Positions 45,401 to 56,937 of a stretch of 64,000 nt of DNA are shown here, piece after piece. Source of the stretch: Aulostomus chinensis. Taxonomy: Eukaryota; Chordata; Actinopteri; Syngnathiformes; Aulostomidae. The DNA lies in assembly GCA_037954235.1 (NCBI GenBank), contig JBBMOA010000001.1, positions 19,114,643 through 19,178,642 of the forward strand, written 5' to 3'. Both the position numbers and the translations under genes were made by a program. The first letter of the stretch is position 1. Each line of letters begins with the position of its first letter. The notes below the pieces were generated by a model. The model was not told where the DNA came from. It searched no databases and saw only the letters and a list, made by a program, of their open reading frames with translations.

Positions 45401-45790
45401 AGTTTGAGGTTGTGCGCCTTTAACCTCTCAAAAACCATCTCCAACCTCTGCAATGCCAGCTGCTCATCAGGGGCAAAAACGAGGATGTCGTCAAGATAGC
45501 ACAAGAGGCTCAGAAAGTTTTGATCACCGAAGATAGCCATCATCATCCTCATAAATGTTGCTGGGCTATTGCAAAGTCCCTGTGGGAGCCTGTTGTACTC
45601 ATAGAGCCCAAATGGAGAAGTGAACGCGGTGAACTTCCTGTCCTCCTCATGTACCTCCACGTTGTAATAACCAGAGGTCAGGTCCATGGTTGAAAAGAAC
45701 GCATTCCCCCCCAGGGCGGCCAAGGCGTCAGCCTGGTGAGGCAAGGGATGTGCGTCACGGACAGTGCATGCGTTCATCATGCGTTCAGCC
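42463..45790 (-). CDS. gypsy pol: RT core, RNase H, integrase (downstream of frame break)
   Basis: Long frame carrying most of pol. Within it, numbered from 45,792: RT with F-S-T-M-D-L-T-S-G-Y and catalytic Y-L-D-D at residues 99-102; RNase H with S-V-D-A-S near residue 275 and T-D-N-N-P; integrase with an H-H-C-C zinc module (H-D-E-A-G-H... C-C-R-R-C) and a D-D-E core (C-I-D-F, H-S-D-Q-G, and N-G-A-V-E-R-F). A GPY/F-like module (W-E-G-H-L-Y) follows, then an acidic tail. There is no natural start here: the coding continues from the protease/RT-N frame, from which it is separated by the break near 45,775-45,792. Confidence 0.92.
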
Positions 45791-47138
45791 ACCGAAAATC
45801 AGTGCAGAGGTGCAGGTCGCCGTTCTTTTTCCAGACAAGAACAAGAGGTGATGCGTACTCACTTGTAGACTTCTGTATGATGTCACGCTCCTCCATCTCA
45901 GTTAAAGCCACTCTCAGCTTCTCATAGTGTGATGGGGACAGTCGGCGATAGGGAAGTCTGAAAGGCTTGCTGTCACTCAGTCGGATGCGGTGGACGAAGT
46001 CTTTGGCTTTACCACAGTCCAGCCTGTGGCGAGAGAAGATGGACTCATACTTAGCAAGCAGGTCAACAAGCTTCGTTTTCCAGAAGGGAGACAGGTGAGT
46101 AGCGTCAATGTCAATGTCCTGTAGACCAAGGTCAGAGAGCGTAGGGCTGAGGGTCGGTCGAGCAGTACAGTCAGAGTCGACCGTCAGGCTCTTCTCGCTG
46201 GCTGTGTCAGATTTGTCAGCTGTCTTTGTCACAGTACACTTCACTTCCTCAGGTGAGTCAGCTACATAAAGGTAGTCTGTGTCAAAGTCTTCCAGTGCCA
46301 CACAGGGTGACACATCAGCTATCTTGCAGTTGCGTCTCAAAGTCACTGGTCTGGGGGAGGGGTTAATGACTCTCACTGGAACCCATCCGTCGCCCCACAG
46401 CGGTGTCACAACACGGCCCACCATCACTGAACGTGGCACTGTTCTTGACTCACTTGGCTCGACAACCACCGTGCTGCCAGCTGAGAGACATAGATGAGCA
46501 GGTAGGCGACCCCAAACTAAGTGTTCTGTCAAGGGCTCCAGGGTCACAGCATGCTTGAGTTTAACAGTACCAATCTTATCAGGACAGTCATCACCTCTCC
46601 ATGTCTCCACAGTGGTCAACAGCTGCAGTAGGCTCCCTTCCTCCGCAGGAATCCGACCAGACGGAGGTGCACTCCCCCCAAGGTCTCCAGAATGCTTCAG
46701 CATCCGAATGAGGTGTTTTATGACATTGCTGCCAAGAATGAGATCATCACCTTGACCCTCCACGATGAGCGTTGGAACCGAGAAGCAACAGCCAAACACC
46801 TTCATCTGCAACTCACACACACCAACAGGGTTTGTTCTCGAACCCCCACATCCAATAAGGACAACTGAAGTGGGAGAAACAGAGTCAGGAGGAATAACAT
46901 TGTTCTGCTTCAGGAGAGGGAGCACCTGAGAGCTCAAGGAACAGGCCATAGAGCCGCTGTCGAGCATAGCTCTAAGTTTTACAGTATCGTGGATCAGCAC
47001 ATCAGTGTGAAACAGGTTATCAGTTGCAGACAGTCTTTGTGTGTTTTGAATAACCACAGGGGGGTTATCACCTGCTAAGGAGCAGAACTGTGAGTATACT
47101 GACTCAAGATCAACATCATCAGAATCTTGTGGGGACAT
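45777..47138 (-). CDS. gypsy protease and RT N-terminus
   Basis: 453-codon frame with ATG at 47,138. The aspartic protease domain has A-M-L-D-S-G-S (D-S-G instead of the common D-T-G; both are accepted in the family) and I-L-G-S-N-V. A linker follows, then the RT N-terminal part with F-V-H-R-I-R-L, L-P-Y-R-R-L and I-Q-K-S-T-S-E-Y-A-S-P. It ends prematurely right after D-F-R-W-L-N-A where RT should continue. Starts 41 nt after the gag stop in another frame, so fusion by frameshifting or internal initiation would be needed for expression. Confidence 0.9.
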   Translation of the reverse strand: MSPQDSDDVDLESVYSQFCSLAGDNPPVVIQNTQRLSATDNLFHTDVLIHDTVKLRAMLDSGSMACSLSSQVLPLLKQNNVIPPDSVSPTSVVLIGCGGSRTNPVGVCELQMKVFGCCFSVPTLIVEGQGDDLILGSNVIKHLIRMLKHSGDLGGSAPPSGRIPAEEGSLLQLLTTVETWRGDDCPDKIGTVKLKHAVTLEPLTEHLVWGRLPAHLCLSAGSTVVVEPSESRTVPRSVMVGRVVTPLWGDGWVPVRVINPSPRPVTLRRNCKIADVSPCVALEDFDTDYLYVADSPEEVKCTVTKTADKSDTASEKSLTVDSDCTARPTLSPTLSDLGLQDIDIDATHLSPFWKTKLVDLLAKYESIFSRHRLDCGKAKDFVHRIRLSDSKPFRLPYRRLSPSHYEKLRVALTEMEERDIIQKSTSEYASPLVLVWKKNGDLHLCTDFRWLNA

Positions 47139-47179
47139 CTCACTTGGCCCTACACTACTCCCCTGCTCCTGTGGGCCAG

Positions 47180-48502
47180 CTAGTTTCCCTGCTGGTTGGA
47201 ACCACCAGGCTGAGCAGCAGGTAAGTCGGAAGGAGGAGCTCTATTACAGGTCATGGCTTGATGTCCAGTAGCATAGCAGTGAAAACAAAGCCGCTCTCTC
47301 CTGCAGTGAGACATGGTGTCATGGTCATCGCCCCCACAAACGGCACACGGACCCCGAGACCTGCTGCAGCCACCAGCACCTGACCTTGGCGATCTGGAAG
47401 GACGGGACGCCTCTCGCTGCAGTAGCCGCTCAAGGAGAGTGATAACATGTTCAAGCGACTGCCCCTCAGACTGTGATGTTCTGCCGGCTGTAACTGGTTG
47501 AGGGGCACGGTCAGGGGCAGGGGCCCCCCCAGCAGATTGGGCGTGGCACTGCAAAACATTTGCAACCTGGTTGGATTGCACGTTACCGGCTGGGTGTGAA
47601 GATTGACGTTGCTGGAGGCGCCTTTTCCGGTGGTGCTCGTCCAACCTCACCTGAACATCAGTAGCAGTCCACTCCTCCAATGGCTTGCAGGCGAAAACTA
47701 GAGACAGCTCAGTATCTGGACAGTGGGTGATAAACATGACTGTGACCTCACGGGGAGAATTGTCGAGAGTCTTCCCCTGTCTCTTCAGTCCATCTACAGC
47801 AGTGTCCATGGCTTTGTTAAGCCGAATCCAATAGTCAACAGCTGTCTCAGTGGGTTGAGGTTTTGTGTCATAAAAGTCAGCAAGGGGCATGAAGGAGGTC
47901 ACACAGTCACCAAAGTGTTGCTTAAGTATGTCAAACACAGGCTGAGGGCCTGACTTTAAGTCTAAGGAGGGTCGACTACGAAGCCCAATGGTCACCACAT
48001 CACGTGCCCTCCCCCTTAGCTTGCCCAAAACTTCATTCACCTGTTGACACAGTTCAATGCCCCTCCTACTCAGGTAAAGCCTCATAGCATCCTCCCACTC
48101 AGAGACTGAGACCCTATCAGTGTCATCCCCCCTGAAAGGCTGTGGTTCATAACTGTCATGTGTAACTGTCAAGTTAACTTTAGAAAGATCAGCTGTGGAT
48201 GACTGAGTCATGTTGGCATCATTAGTTGGAATGGACTTAAGACATGAAACAATGTTCTCACCTATACTGGTGCCAATCTGTTTCACTAGGTCACTGAGAA
48301 CATGGACATCCTGACTGGAAAGTGCAGATTCCCCATCCACCCCAACATCTGCAGTGGCACATGCACTATGTCTCCCCGGGCGACTGTGAGGAGTAGATGC
48401 AACATGTCTGCCTTCACTAAACCCATCCAGACTATGCAACTGACTGAACCACTGCTTAGAACCCCTACCAACACTTGATATGTTATGTTGATCCATTGTC
48501 AT
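47180..48502 (-). CDS. gypsy gag
   Basis: 440-codon frame with ATG at 48,502 and a second ATG at 48,496 in a better context (ACAATGG). The upstream TTG at 48,532 is not a likely start. The capsid-like central region (~130-340) includes F-R-G-D-D-T-D-R-V and Y-W-I-R-L-N-K. The C-terminal nucleocapsid has one standard zinc knuckle C-x2-C-x4-H-x4-C (C-F-H-C-Y-A-T-G-H) and one preceding atypical C-x2-C-x4-H-x5-C. The tail is proline/glycine rich. Confidence 0.92.
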   Translation of the reverse strand: MTMDQHNISSVGRGSKQWFSQLHSLDGFSEGRHVASTPHSRPGRHSACATADVGVDGESALSSQDVHVLSDLVKQIGTSIGENIVSCLKSIPTNDANMTQSSTADLSKVNLTVTHDSYEPQPFRGDDTDRVSVSEWEDAMRLYLSRRGIELCQQVNEVLGKLRGRARDVVTIGLRSRPSLDLKSGPQPVFDILKQHFGDCVTSFMPLADFYDTKPQPTETAVDYWIRLNKAMDTAVDGLKRQGKTLDNSPREVTVMFITHCPDTELSLVFACKPLEEWTATDVQVRLDEHHRKRRLQQRQSSHPAGNVQSNQVANVLQCHAQSAGGAPAPDRAPQPVTAGRTSQSEGQSLEHVITLLERLLQREASRPSRSPRSGAGGCSRSRGPCAVCGGDDHDTMSHCRRERLCFHCYATGHQAMTCNRAPPSDLPAAQPGGSNQQGN

Positions 48503-49022
48503 TGAAAAAGTGAAACAAAATCTCACAATCAAAAGCTAAGAGCCTGATACCCTTTTTTTTTTTTTTAGCTTTAAGTAACTAATTTCCCCCTTTTTTCTCT
48601 TGACAGTTATCTCAAATGGAAAGAAAAAAACACCTTGGGGGATTTATATAGGCTATTCAATGAACCTCGCTTATGATGGCGAATGACAAAAAGAAAAATA
48701 TATATCCCCACTAACACACATTAAAATACACCTTCATATCAAAAACAAGTTCATTACTGCAACCCACAAGGAAACTTTTTTTTTTTTTTTTTTTTTGGTT
48801 TGTTTGTTTGTTTTGGGGTTTTTTTTTTTTTTTTCCGTGGCACTAACAGGCCACCATACAACAAAAAAAACACAGTCCAAACCCTGGTTCAATGCAATAA
48901 CCGGACTCAGGATACCGAGGGAATGAATGAAGAACAGGCGAAGCGGGCGCGTGGAGAGCCACCGGTCCCACGTCAAGCTCACGGCGTCACCATGGAGACG
49001 AACCGACCACTGCAGTCACGAA

Positions 49023-49037
49023 CGGGTCACGGCACCA
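49023..49037 (-). promoter_or_regulatory. gypsy primer-binding site matching tRNA-His
   Basis: Fifteen nucleotides complementary to the 3' end of tRNA-His(GTG) including CCA, one nucleotide inside the 5' LTR. The tRNA-His genes in this window share exactly this end. Confidence 0.87.
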
Positions 49038-49038
49038 T

Positions 49039-49456
49039 TGTAGCGGTTCTTGTACTTCACTTGCGTTGTGTATTTAAGGACGAGGTAGTCTGTTTCACCG
49101 TTGGCACACTCGCCGTTTATTTCTCGTCTGGACTGACCTGGCATGGAGATTTAACACACAGTCAACTTTTTATAAAAAAAGGACAGGCTCGACTGTACGG
49201 GAGCTTTATGATTCAAAATATAACTTAAACCACTCCTTCATATTAAAATAAAGTAATTAATATAAAACAAAGACAGAGCTCATAAGTCATACACCTGCCC
49301 CGGAGGCAGCGAGGTCCGACTGTTGCTACCCCCCGGGGTGCACGACCCTAAACCACAGGGGGTGCTGCCTTTAATTGCAGTAGGAAACCCCAGTTCCCGT
49401 GTTTTGTGAATGTGTTTTAAATGGCAAGTGGGATCACAACTCTTAACTTCGTTACA
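49039..49456 (-). repeat. gypsy 5' LTR (418 bp)
   Basis: Plus-strand ends TGTAGCGGTTC and TTCGTTACA; on the minus strand begins TGTAAC and ends CTACA. It should contain the element's promoter. Right-hand flank resumes the 43-bp satellite at TCAGCATCAC. Confidence 0.95.
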
Positions 49457-52400
49457 TCAGCATCACTTTGAGGTTGTTCGAAACTCTTACTACATTACTG
49501 TCAGCATCACTGAGTTTCTTAGCAACTATCACTACATTACTGTTAGCATCATTTTAAGTTCATTAGCAATTCTTACTACATTACTGTTAGCATCATTTTG
49601 AGATCACTAGCAGTTCTTCCGACATCACTGTCGCATTATTTTGAGATCATTACCAATTCTTCTGACATCACTGTCGCAATATTTTGAGGTTCGTAGCAAC
49701 TCTTACTACATTATTGTTGCATTATTTTAAGGTTCGTCGCAACTCTTACTACATTACTGTCAGCATCACTTTGAGGTTATTCGAAAGTTTCACTCCATTA
49801 CTGTTAGCATCATCTTGAGTTCATTAGCAATTCTTCCGACATCACTGTCGCAATATTTTGAGGTTCGTAGCAACTCTTACCACATTACTGTGTCATTATT
49901 TTAAGGTTTGTAGCAACTCTTACTACATGACTGTCAGCATCACTTTGAGGTGATTCAAAACTTTCACTCCATTACTGTTAGCATCATTTTGAGTTTATTA
50001 GCAATTCTTCTGACATCACTGTCGCATTATTTTGAGGTTCGTAGCAACTCATCCTACATGACTGTCAGCATCACTTTGAGGTTGTTCGAAACACTTACTA
50101 CATTACTGTAAGCATCATTGAGTTTATTAGCAACTCTTACTACAGGACTGTTAGCATCATTTTGAGATCATTAGCAATTCTTCCGACATCACTGTTGCTT
50201 TATTTTGAGGTTCGTAGCAACTCTAACCACATGACTGTCAGCATCACTTTGAGTTTATTCGAAACTTTCACTACATCACTGCTGCATCAGTTTGAGATCA
50301 TTAACAATTCTTCCCACATCACTGTCGCATTATTTTGAATTTATTAGCAACTCTTGCTACATTACTGTCAGCGTCACTTTGAGGTTATTCGAAACTTTCA
50401 CTACATGACTGTTAGCATCATTTTGAGTTCATTAGCATTTCTTCCAACATCACTGTCGCATTTTCTTGAGGTTAGTAGCAACTCTTACTACATTACTGTT
50501 GCATTATTTTAAGGTTCGTATCAACTCTTGCTACATGATTGTCAGCATCACTTTGAGGTTGTTCGAAACTCGTACTACATTACTGTAAGCATCATTGAGT
50601 TTATTAGCAACTATCACTACATTACTGTTAGCATCATTTTGAGTTTTTTAGCAATTCGTACAACATCACTGTAGCATCATTTTTGATTTCATTAATAATT
50701 CTTTCTACATCACTGTAGAATTATTAGCAACTTTCATTACATTACCATTAGCATCATTTTTTAATTCATTAACCGTTCTTTCAATATCACTGTTGCATTA
50801 TTTTTTGGTTCGTAGCAACCTTCCTTCAAAACTGTCAGAATCCCTTTGAGGTTATTTTAAACTTTCACTACATTACTGTTAGCATCAATTTGAGTTGTTG
50901 AGCAATTCTCATGACATCACTGTAGCATTAAATTGAGTTCATTAGCAACTCTTACTAAATGACTGTCAGCATCACTTTGAGGTTGTTCGAAACTCTTACT
51001 ACATTACTGTAAGCATCACTGAGTTTCTTAGCAACTATCACTACATTACTGTTAGCATCATCTTGAGTTCAATAGCAATTCTTCCGACATCACTGTTGCA
51101 ATATTTTGAGGTTCGTAGCAACTCTTACTACATGACTGTTGCATTATTTTCAGGTTCGTAGCAACTCTTACTACATTATTGTTGCATTATTTTAAGGTTC
51201 GTAGCAACTCTTACTACATTACTGTCGCATTATTTTGAGGTTCGTAGCAACTTTTACTACATCACTGTCGCATCATTTTAAGTTCATTAGCAACTCTTAC
51301 TACATGACTGTCAGCATCACTTTGAGGTTATTCGAAACACTTACTACATTACTGTAAGCATCACTGACTTGATTAGCAACTATCACTTCATTACTGTTAG
51401 CATCATTTTGAGTTCATGAGCAATTCTCACGACATCACTGTAGCATTGAATTGAGTTCATTAGCAACTCTTACTAAATGACTCAGCATCACTTTGAGGTT
51501 GTTCGAAACTCTTACTACATTACTGTAAGCATCACTTTGAGGTTATTCGAAACGTTCACTCCATTACTGTTAGCATCATTTTGAGTTCATTAGCAATTCT
51601 TACTAAATCACTGTCGCATCATTTTGAGATCTTTAGCAATTCTTTTGACATCACTGTCGCATTATTTTGAGGTTCGTAGCAACTCTTACTGCATGACTGT
51701 CAGCATCACTTTGAGGTTATTCGAAACTCTTACTACATTACTGTAAGCATCACTGAGTTGATGAGCAACTATCACTACATTACTGTTAGCATCATTTTGA
51801 GTTCATTAGGAATTCTTCCGACATCACTGTCGCAATATTTTGAGGTTCGTAGCAACTTTTACTACATTACTGTCGCATTATTTTGAGGTTCGTAGCAACA
51901 CTTACTACATGACTGTAAGCATCACTTTGAGGTTATTCGAAAGTTTCACTCCATTACTGTTAGCATTATTTTGAGTTCATTAGCAATTCTTACTACATCA
52001 CTGCGCATCATTTTGAGATCATTAGTAATTCTTCTTCCGACATCACTGTCGCATTATTTTGAGGTTAGTAGCAACTCTAACTACATGACTGTCAGCATCA
52101 CTTTGAGGTTGTTCGAAACTCTTACTACATTACTGTAAGCATCACTGAGTTTCTTAGCAACTATCACTACATTACTCTTAGCATCATCTTGAGTTCATTA
52201 GCAATTCTTCCGACATCACTGTCGCAATATTTTGAGGTTCGTAGCAACTTTTACTACATTACTGTCGCATTATTTTGAGGTTCGTATTAACTCTTACTAC
52301 ATTACTGTCAGCATCACTTTGAGGTTACTCGAAAGTTTCACTCCATTACTGTTAGCATCATTTTCAGTTCATTAGCAATTCTTCTGACATCACTGTCACA

Positions 52401-54560
52401 TTATTTTGAGGTTCGTAGCAACTCTTACTACATCATTGTTGCATTATTTTAAGGTTCCTAGCAACTCTTACTACATTACTGTCAGCATCACTTTGAGTTT
52501 ATTTGCAACTATCACTACATTACTGTTAGCATCATTTTGAGTTCATGAGCAATTCTCACGACATCACTGTAGCATTGAATTGAGTTCATTAGCAACTCTT
52601 ACTAAATGACTCAGCATCACTTTGAGGTTGTTCGAAACTCTTACTACATTACTGTAAGCATCACTTTGAGGTTATTCGAAACGTTCACTCCATTGCTGTT
52701 AGCATCATTTTGAGTTCATTAGCAATTCTTACTAAATCACTGTCGCATCATTTTGAGATCTTTAGCAATTCTTTTGACATCACTGTCGCATTATTTTGAG
52801 GTTCGTAGCAACGCTTACTACATTACTGTCAGCATCACTTTGAGGTTGTTCGAAACATTCACTCCATTACTGTTAGCATCATTTTGAGTTTATTAGCAAT
52901 TCTTGCTAAATCACTGTCGCATCATTTTGAGATCATTAGCAATTCTTCTGACATCACTGTCACATTATTTTAAGGTTCGTAGCAACTCTTACTACATTAT
53001 TGTTGCATTATTTTTAGGTTCCTAGCAACTCTTACTACATCACTGTCAGCATCACTGAGTTTATTAGCAACTTTCACTACATTACTTTTAGCATCATTTT
53101 GAGATCATTAGCAATTCTTCTGAAATCACTGTCGCATTATTTTGAGGTTCGTAGCAACTCTTAGTACATTACTGTCAGCATCACTTTGAGGTTGTTCGAA
53201 ACATTCACTCCATTACTGTTAGCATCATTTTGAGTTTATTAGCAATTCTTGCTAAATCACTGTCGCATCATTTTGAGATCTTTAGCAATTCTTCTGACAT
53301 CACTGTCGCATTATTTTGAGGTTCGTAGCAACTCTTACTACATTACTGTCAGCATCACTTTGAGGTTGTTCGAAACATTCACTCCATTACTGTTAGCATC
53401 ATTTTGAGTTTATTAGCAATTCTTGCTAAATCACTGTCGCATCATTTTGAGATCATTAGCAATTCTTCTGACATCACTGTCACATTATTTTGAGGTTCGT
53501 AGCAACTCTTACTACATTACTGTCAACATCACTGAGTTTATTAGCAACTTTCACCACATTACTTTTAGCATCATTTTGAGATCATTACCAATTCTTCTGA
53601 CATCACTGTCGCATTATTTTGAGGTTCGTAGCAACTTTTACTACATTACTGTTGCATTATTTTAAGTATCGTACAAACTCTTCCTACATTTCTGTCAGCA
53701 TCACTTTGAGTTTATTAGCAACTATCTCTACATTACTGTTCGCATCATTTTGAGTTTATTAGCAATTCTGACGACATCACTGTCGCATCATTTTGAGATC
53801 ATTAGCAATTCTTCTGACATCACTGTCACATTATTTTGAGGTTCGTAGCAACTCTTACCACATTACTGTGTCATTATTTTAAGGTTTGTAGCAACTCTTA
53901 CTACATGACTGTCAGCATCACTTTGAGGTGATTCAAAACTTTCACTCCATTACTGTTAGCATCATTTTGAGTTTATTAGCAATTCTTCTGACATCACTGT
54001 CGCATCATTTTGAGGTTATTAGCAACTCTTACTACATGACTGTCAGCATCACTTTGAGGTTGTTCGAAACACTTACTACATTACTGTAAGCATCACTGAG
54101 TTTATTAGCAACTATCACTACATTACTTTTAGCATGATTTTGAGTTCATTACAATTATTACTACGTCACTGTCGCATCATTTTGAGATCATTAGCAATTC
54201 TTCCGACATCACTGTCGCATCATTTTGAGATCATTAGCAATTCTTCTGACATCACTGTCGCATTATTTTGAGGTTCGTAGCAACTCTTACTACATGACTG
54301 TCAGCATCACTTTGAGGTGATTCGAAACTTTCACTCCATTACTGTTAGCATTATTTTGAGTTCATTAGCAATTTTACGACATTACTGTTGCATCATTTTG
54401 AGATCATTAGCAATTGTTACGACATCACTGTCGCATTATTTTGAGGTTATTAGCAACTCTTACTACATTACTGTAAGCATCATGTAGTTTATTAGCAACT
54501 CTCACTACATCACTGTGAGCATCATTTTGAGTTCATTAGCAATTCTTACTACATCACTGT
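49457..54560. repeat. 43-bp satellite array, right part
   Basis: About 119 further monomers, same orientation as 37,570-41,564. Block types recur as in the left part: CATCACTTTGAGGTTGTTCG, CATCATTTTGAGTTCATTAG, CATCATTTTGAGATCATTAG and CATTATTTTGAGGTTCGTAG. A stretch near 50,640-50,870 is more diverged. Confidence 0.97.
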
Positions 54561-55140
54561 AACAAAGTTGTTTCTATGGCAGTTCCCAAAGAGGTAGAAA
54601 ATGATCCAACACTGTATTTAGTTCATCAATGTACTTCTTGAATGTTAGTGATTGATCCGGGATCTCCCTCTCATGCATCCCAGGCAGAATCAATGACTTA
54701 GCTGCAAGTCACCTTTTTTGAACTCTTGAACATCTGGAAGTTGTTAAAGGGGTTTTACAAGGGGGTCCCACAAATCTCCTGAGCACCAGGATTAGTTGGT
54801 ACCGTTCCGAAACCAGGAAGGAACTCATAAATAGTGGAGATAACACAGATAGACATTCCAAGAACAATTGTCTTTTAGATCTACATAAGCTTTTATCATG
54901 TATATGCTTGACTTGTAAGTATGCGTGAGTACAAAGTATTATGAAAAGATAATATATAAGACAACAGAAAAACACTTAATATCAGTCAATGAAGAGAGCT
55001 CTGAACCCAGGTGCTTCCATCTCGGACGAATGAACAGCTCCCTGCCCTCCAGATACCTGCTGCCATACAAGAGACACAGTGAGGGGAACGTCAACCCCCC
55101 CCCCCCCCAGAAGAACAGGGTCCTGAAGGGCTTGAGATCC
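54561..55140. other. unassigned sequence between satellite and duplicated block
   Basis: No gene seen. Contains a C12 run at about 55,098-55,110 and a short open frame of unclear origin. The junction with the paralogous block falls near 55,146. Confidence 0.5.
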
Positions 55141-55520
55141 TTGAGATCCAGTAGAATTTGTTTGAAACAGTTTACAACACTGAGTGACAGGATTGAAGAG
55201 GGGAGATTTTGGTATTTTCAGTTTAATTCTAACTTAAAACTGGGCATGAACATTTTTAGTCGTTCATATTCTAACATACAGAGGAAGTCATGACATTCCC
55301 TTTTTTTTAACCTGTCCTGTTCAGGAAATGGAAATGGAAATTTAGCTGCTATGTTGAATCAGAAAAACCTTTTGAAGTCTACTTTTGCTTCAGTCAGAAA
55401 GTGGACTGTTGTTAACGCTCACAATGGTTGGTGATTCTGGTGGAAGAAAATATCCTTATGAACCTCTTTTTAACAGACACACATTTCTAAAGATGCAGGT
55501 TTATTTTATTTTTCTTCTTC

Positions 55521-55587
55521 TAGCATGGTTTCGATCCATCGACCTCTGGGTTATGGGCCAAGCACGCTTCCTCTGCGCCACTCTGCT
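55521..55587 (-). pseudogene. initiator tRNA-Met pseudogene (T-arm deletion)
   Basis: iMet with intact anticodon arm except GGGCCAAGC (one change), but 5 nt of the T stem and acceptor 3' strand are deleted (AAACCATGCTA). Dead. Confidence 0.8.
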
Positions 55588-56002
55588 CTACTGTTGACGG
55601 AACAGTCCTTGTTTTAGGAGAGCATTCTCTCTCTTTGTCTCTGCCCTGCTCTCCTGCTCTCTTTCCCCTCATTTAGTCCTTGACATGATCCATGCTCTAC
55701 AGCTCTGCGGGTGGAATGAAGACCTGCGTCTGCTCTGCCCGTGCCGTCCTTCGTCTCAACCTAAATTGTTTGACCCACCTTTATAATGCTGCAGACAACA
55801 CAACCAAACTGGCCCCGATCAGGATTTGACAGGCCGAAACATGCCCTAAAAACACCAAGAATAATATCCACCACCTTCTGAACGGGGCCTGGCCCGTCTC
55901 CTGCATCAGGGGCCGCCGCAGTCGCGCATCAGCTGTTCAACAGCTGTTCGCCGCAACACTTAATGAGACAAAGACATCGAAGCTCAAGCTGCTGTTGAGG
56001 AA

Positions 56003-56074
56003 GCTGTGATCGTATAGTGGTTAGTACTCTGCGTTGTGGCCGCAGCAACCCCGGTTCTAATCCACGTCACGGCA
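56003..56074 (+). pseudogene. tRNA-His pseudogene
   Basis: His tRNA with anticodon GTG, but T-loop changed (TTCTAAT) and T stem disrupted (CCACG), which breaks the B box. The same changes occur at 60,955-61,026. Acceptor GCTGTGA still pairs with TCACGGC by one G-U. Confidence 0.8.
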
Positions 56075-56859
56075 GCATGAGATAAATTTCTTTGTGTGTA
56101 TTGATGGACACAAGCCAAGCAGAAATTTCCCAGAATGCAATAGGGCAGTGTTTGGTCAGTGCTGAGCAGGCGTCAGTCTGAAAATGATGTCACATTATTG
56201 TGTCATCACTTGACCAGACCCAAAAGTAGGCTCAGGTATCAGTTTCTTCTCAATGCTAACGTCTGCTAGCTTAGTCTGCTACTTTGATGGCTCTGCCTGC
56301 TCAAAGGTCCAGACCCGTGGATGTGGTGGTTCCTACCTGAACGTAGATTCTGTCAGCTCATGTTGTTAAATCAACTCACCAGGAACACCAGTAGATTTCA
56401 ATGGACTGACAATGAGTCTCATTGAATGGTAAACATGTCAAATATGAAGTCATCACCTGAGGAGGTCTGCTGCTGGAATGAAGCTAAAGATATTCACAAG
56501 ATATTCTAGATCTTAAAATAAAGCATTTTTATATTTGATTTCTTATTCATTCAGGTCATCCAGTCATGTGACTGAAGTCATCCAGTCACGTGACTGAAGT
56601 CATCCAGTCATGTCAGTGATGTCACTTGGCAGGACTGTCATTGCCGTCTCATTCTAGAAAAGAATCCAGACTCCACATACAAGATGGTTGATGTTTTCTT
56701 GACTTGATGCTCTGACTGTCAGGGTGGATGACAGCTTCTTCTGCTGCTGCATCTGAGTGGCTATGATTGGAGGTTTTACCTCCCAAGGTTGTTTGGTTCC
56801 AGGGGAGACTTCAAAATTCCAGTCCCCAACCTGGGCTGTTCTGAAACTCTTCTCCTGAA

Positions 56860-56937
56860 TCACTCCTGAGTTTTTGTTAAGAGCTGGAAATGAGCTGCAG
56901 CAAGAAAAAATACCAGTGCCAACCAGATCAACTTCAT
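56860..56937 (-). CDS. short signal-peptide-like ORF, copy 3
   Basis: Same 25-codon frame as 14,745 with F for V at residue 11 and K for R near the end. Orientation is inverted with the spacer. Confidence 0.3.
   Translation of the reverse strand: MKLIWLALVFFLAAAHFQLLTKTQE

Larger units (their letters stand above)
41565..49456 (-). mobile_element. Ty3/gypsy LTR retrotransposon, nearly complete
   Basis: 7.9-kb element on the minus strand: LTR, tRNA-His primer-binding site, gag, protease, RT-RNase H-integrase, polypurine tract, LTR. LTRs differ by one substitution and a 2-bp deletion, so insertion is recent. The order RT, RNase H, integrase identifies Ty3/gypsy and excludes Ty1/copia. No chromodomain recognised. 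One frame break in pol inactivates this copy. Inserted in the 43-bp satellite. Confidence 0.95.
55146..56560. repeat. palindrome arm R2 (forward, truncated)
   Basis: Homologous to 15,131-16,5xx in inverted orientation. It shares with that arm the absence of the two GC-rich segments. It starts abruptly inside the 88-codon block and contains a broken iMet and a broken His. Confidence 0.9.
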
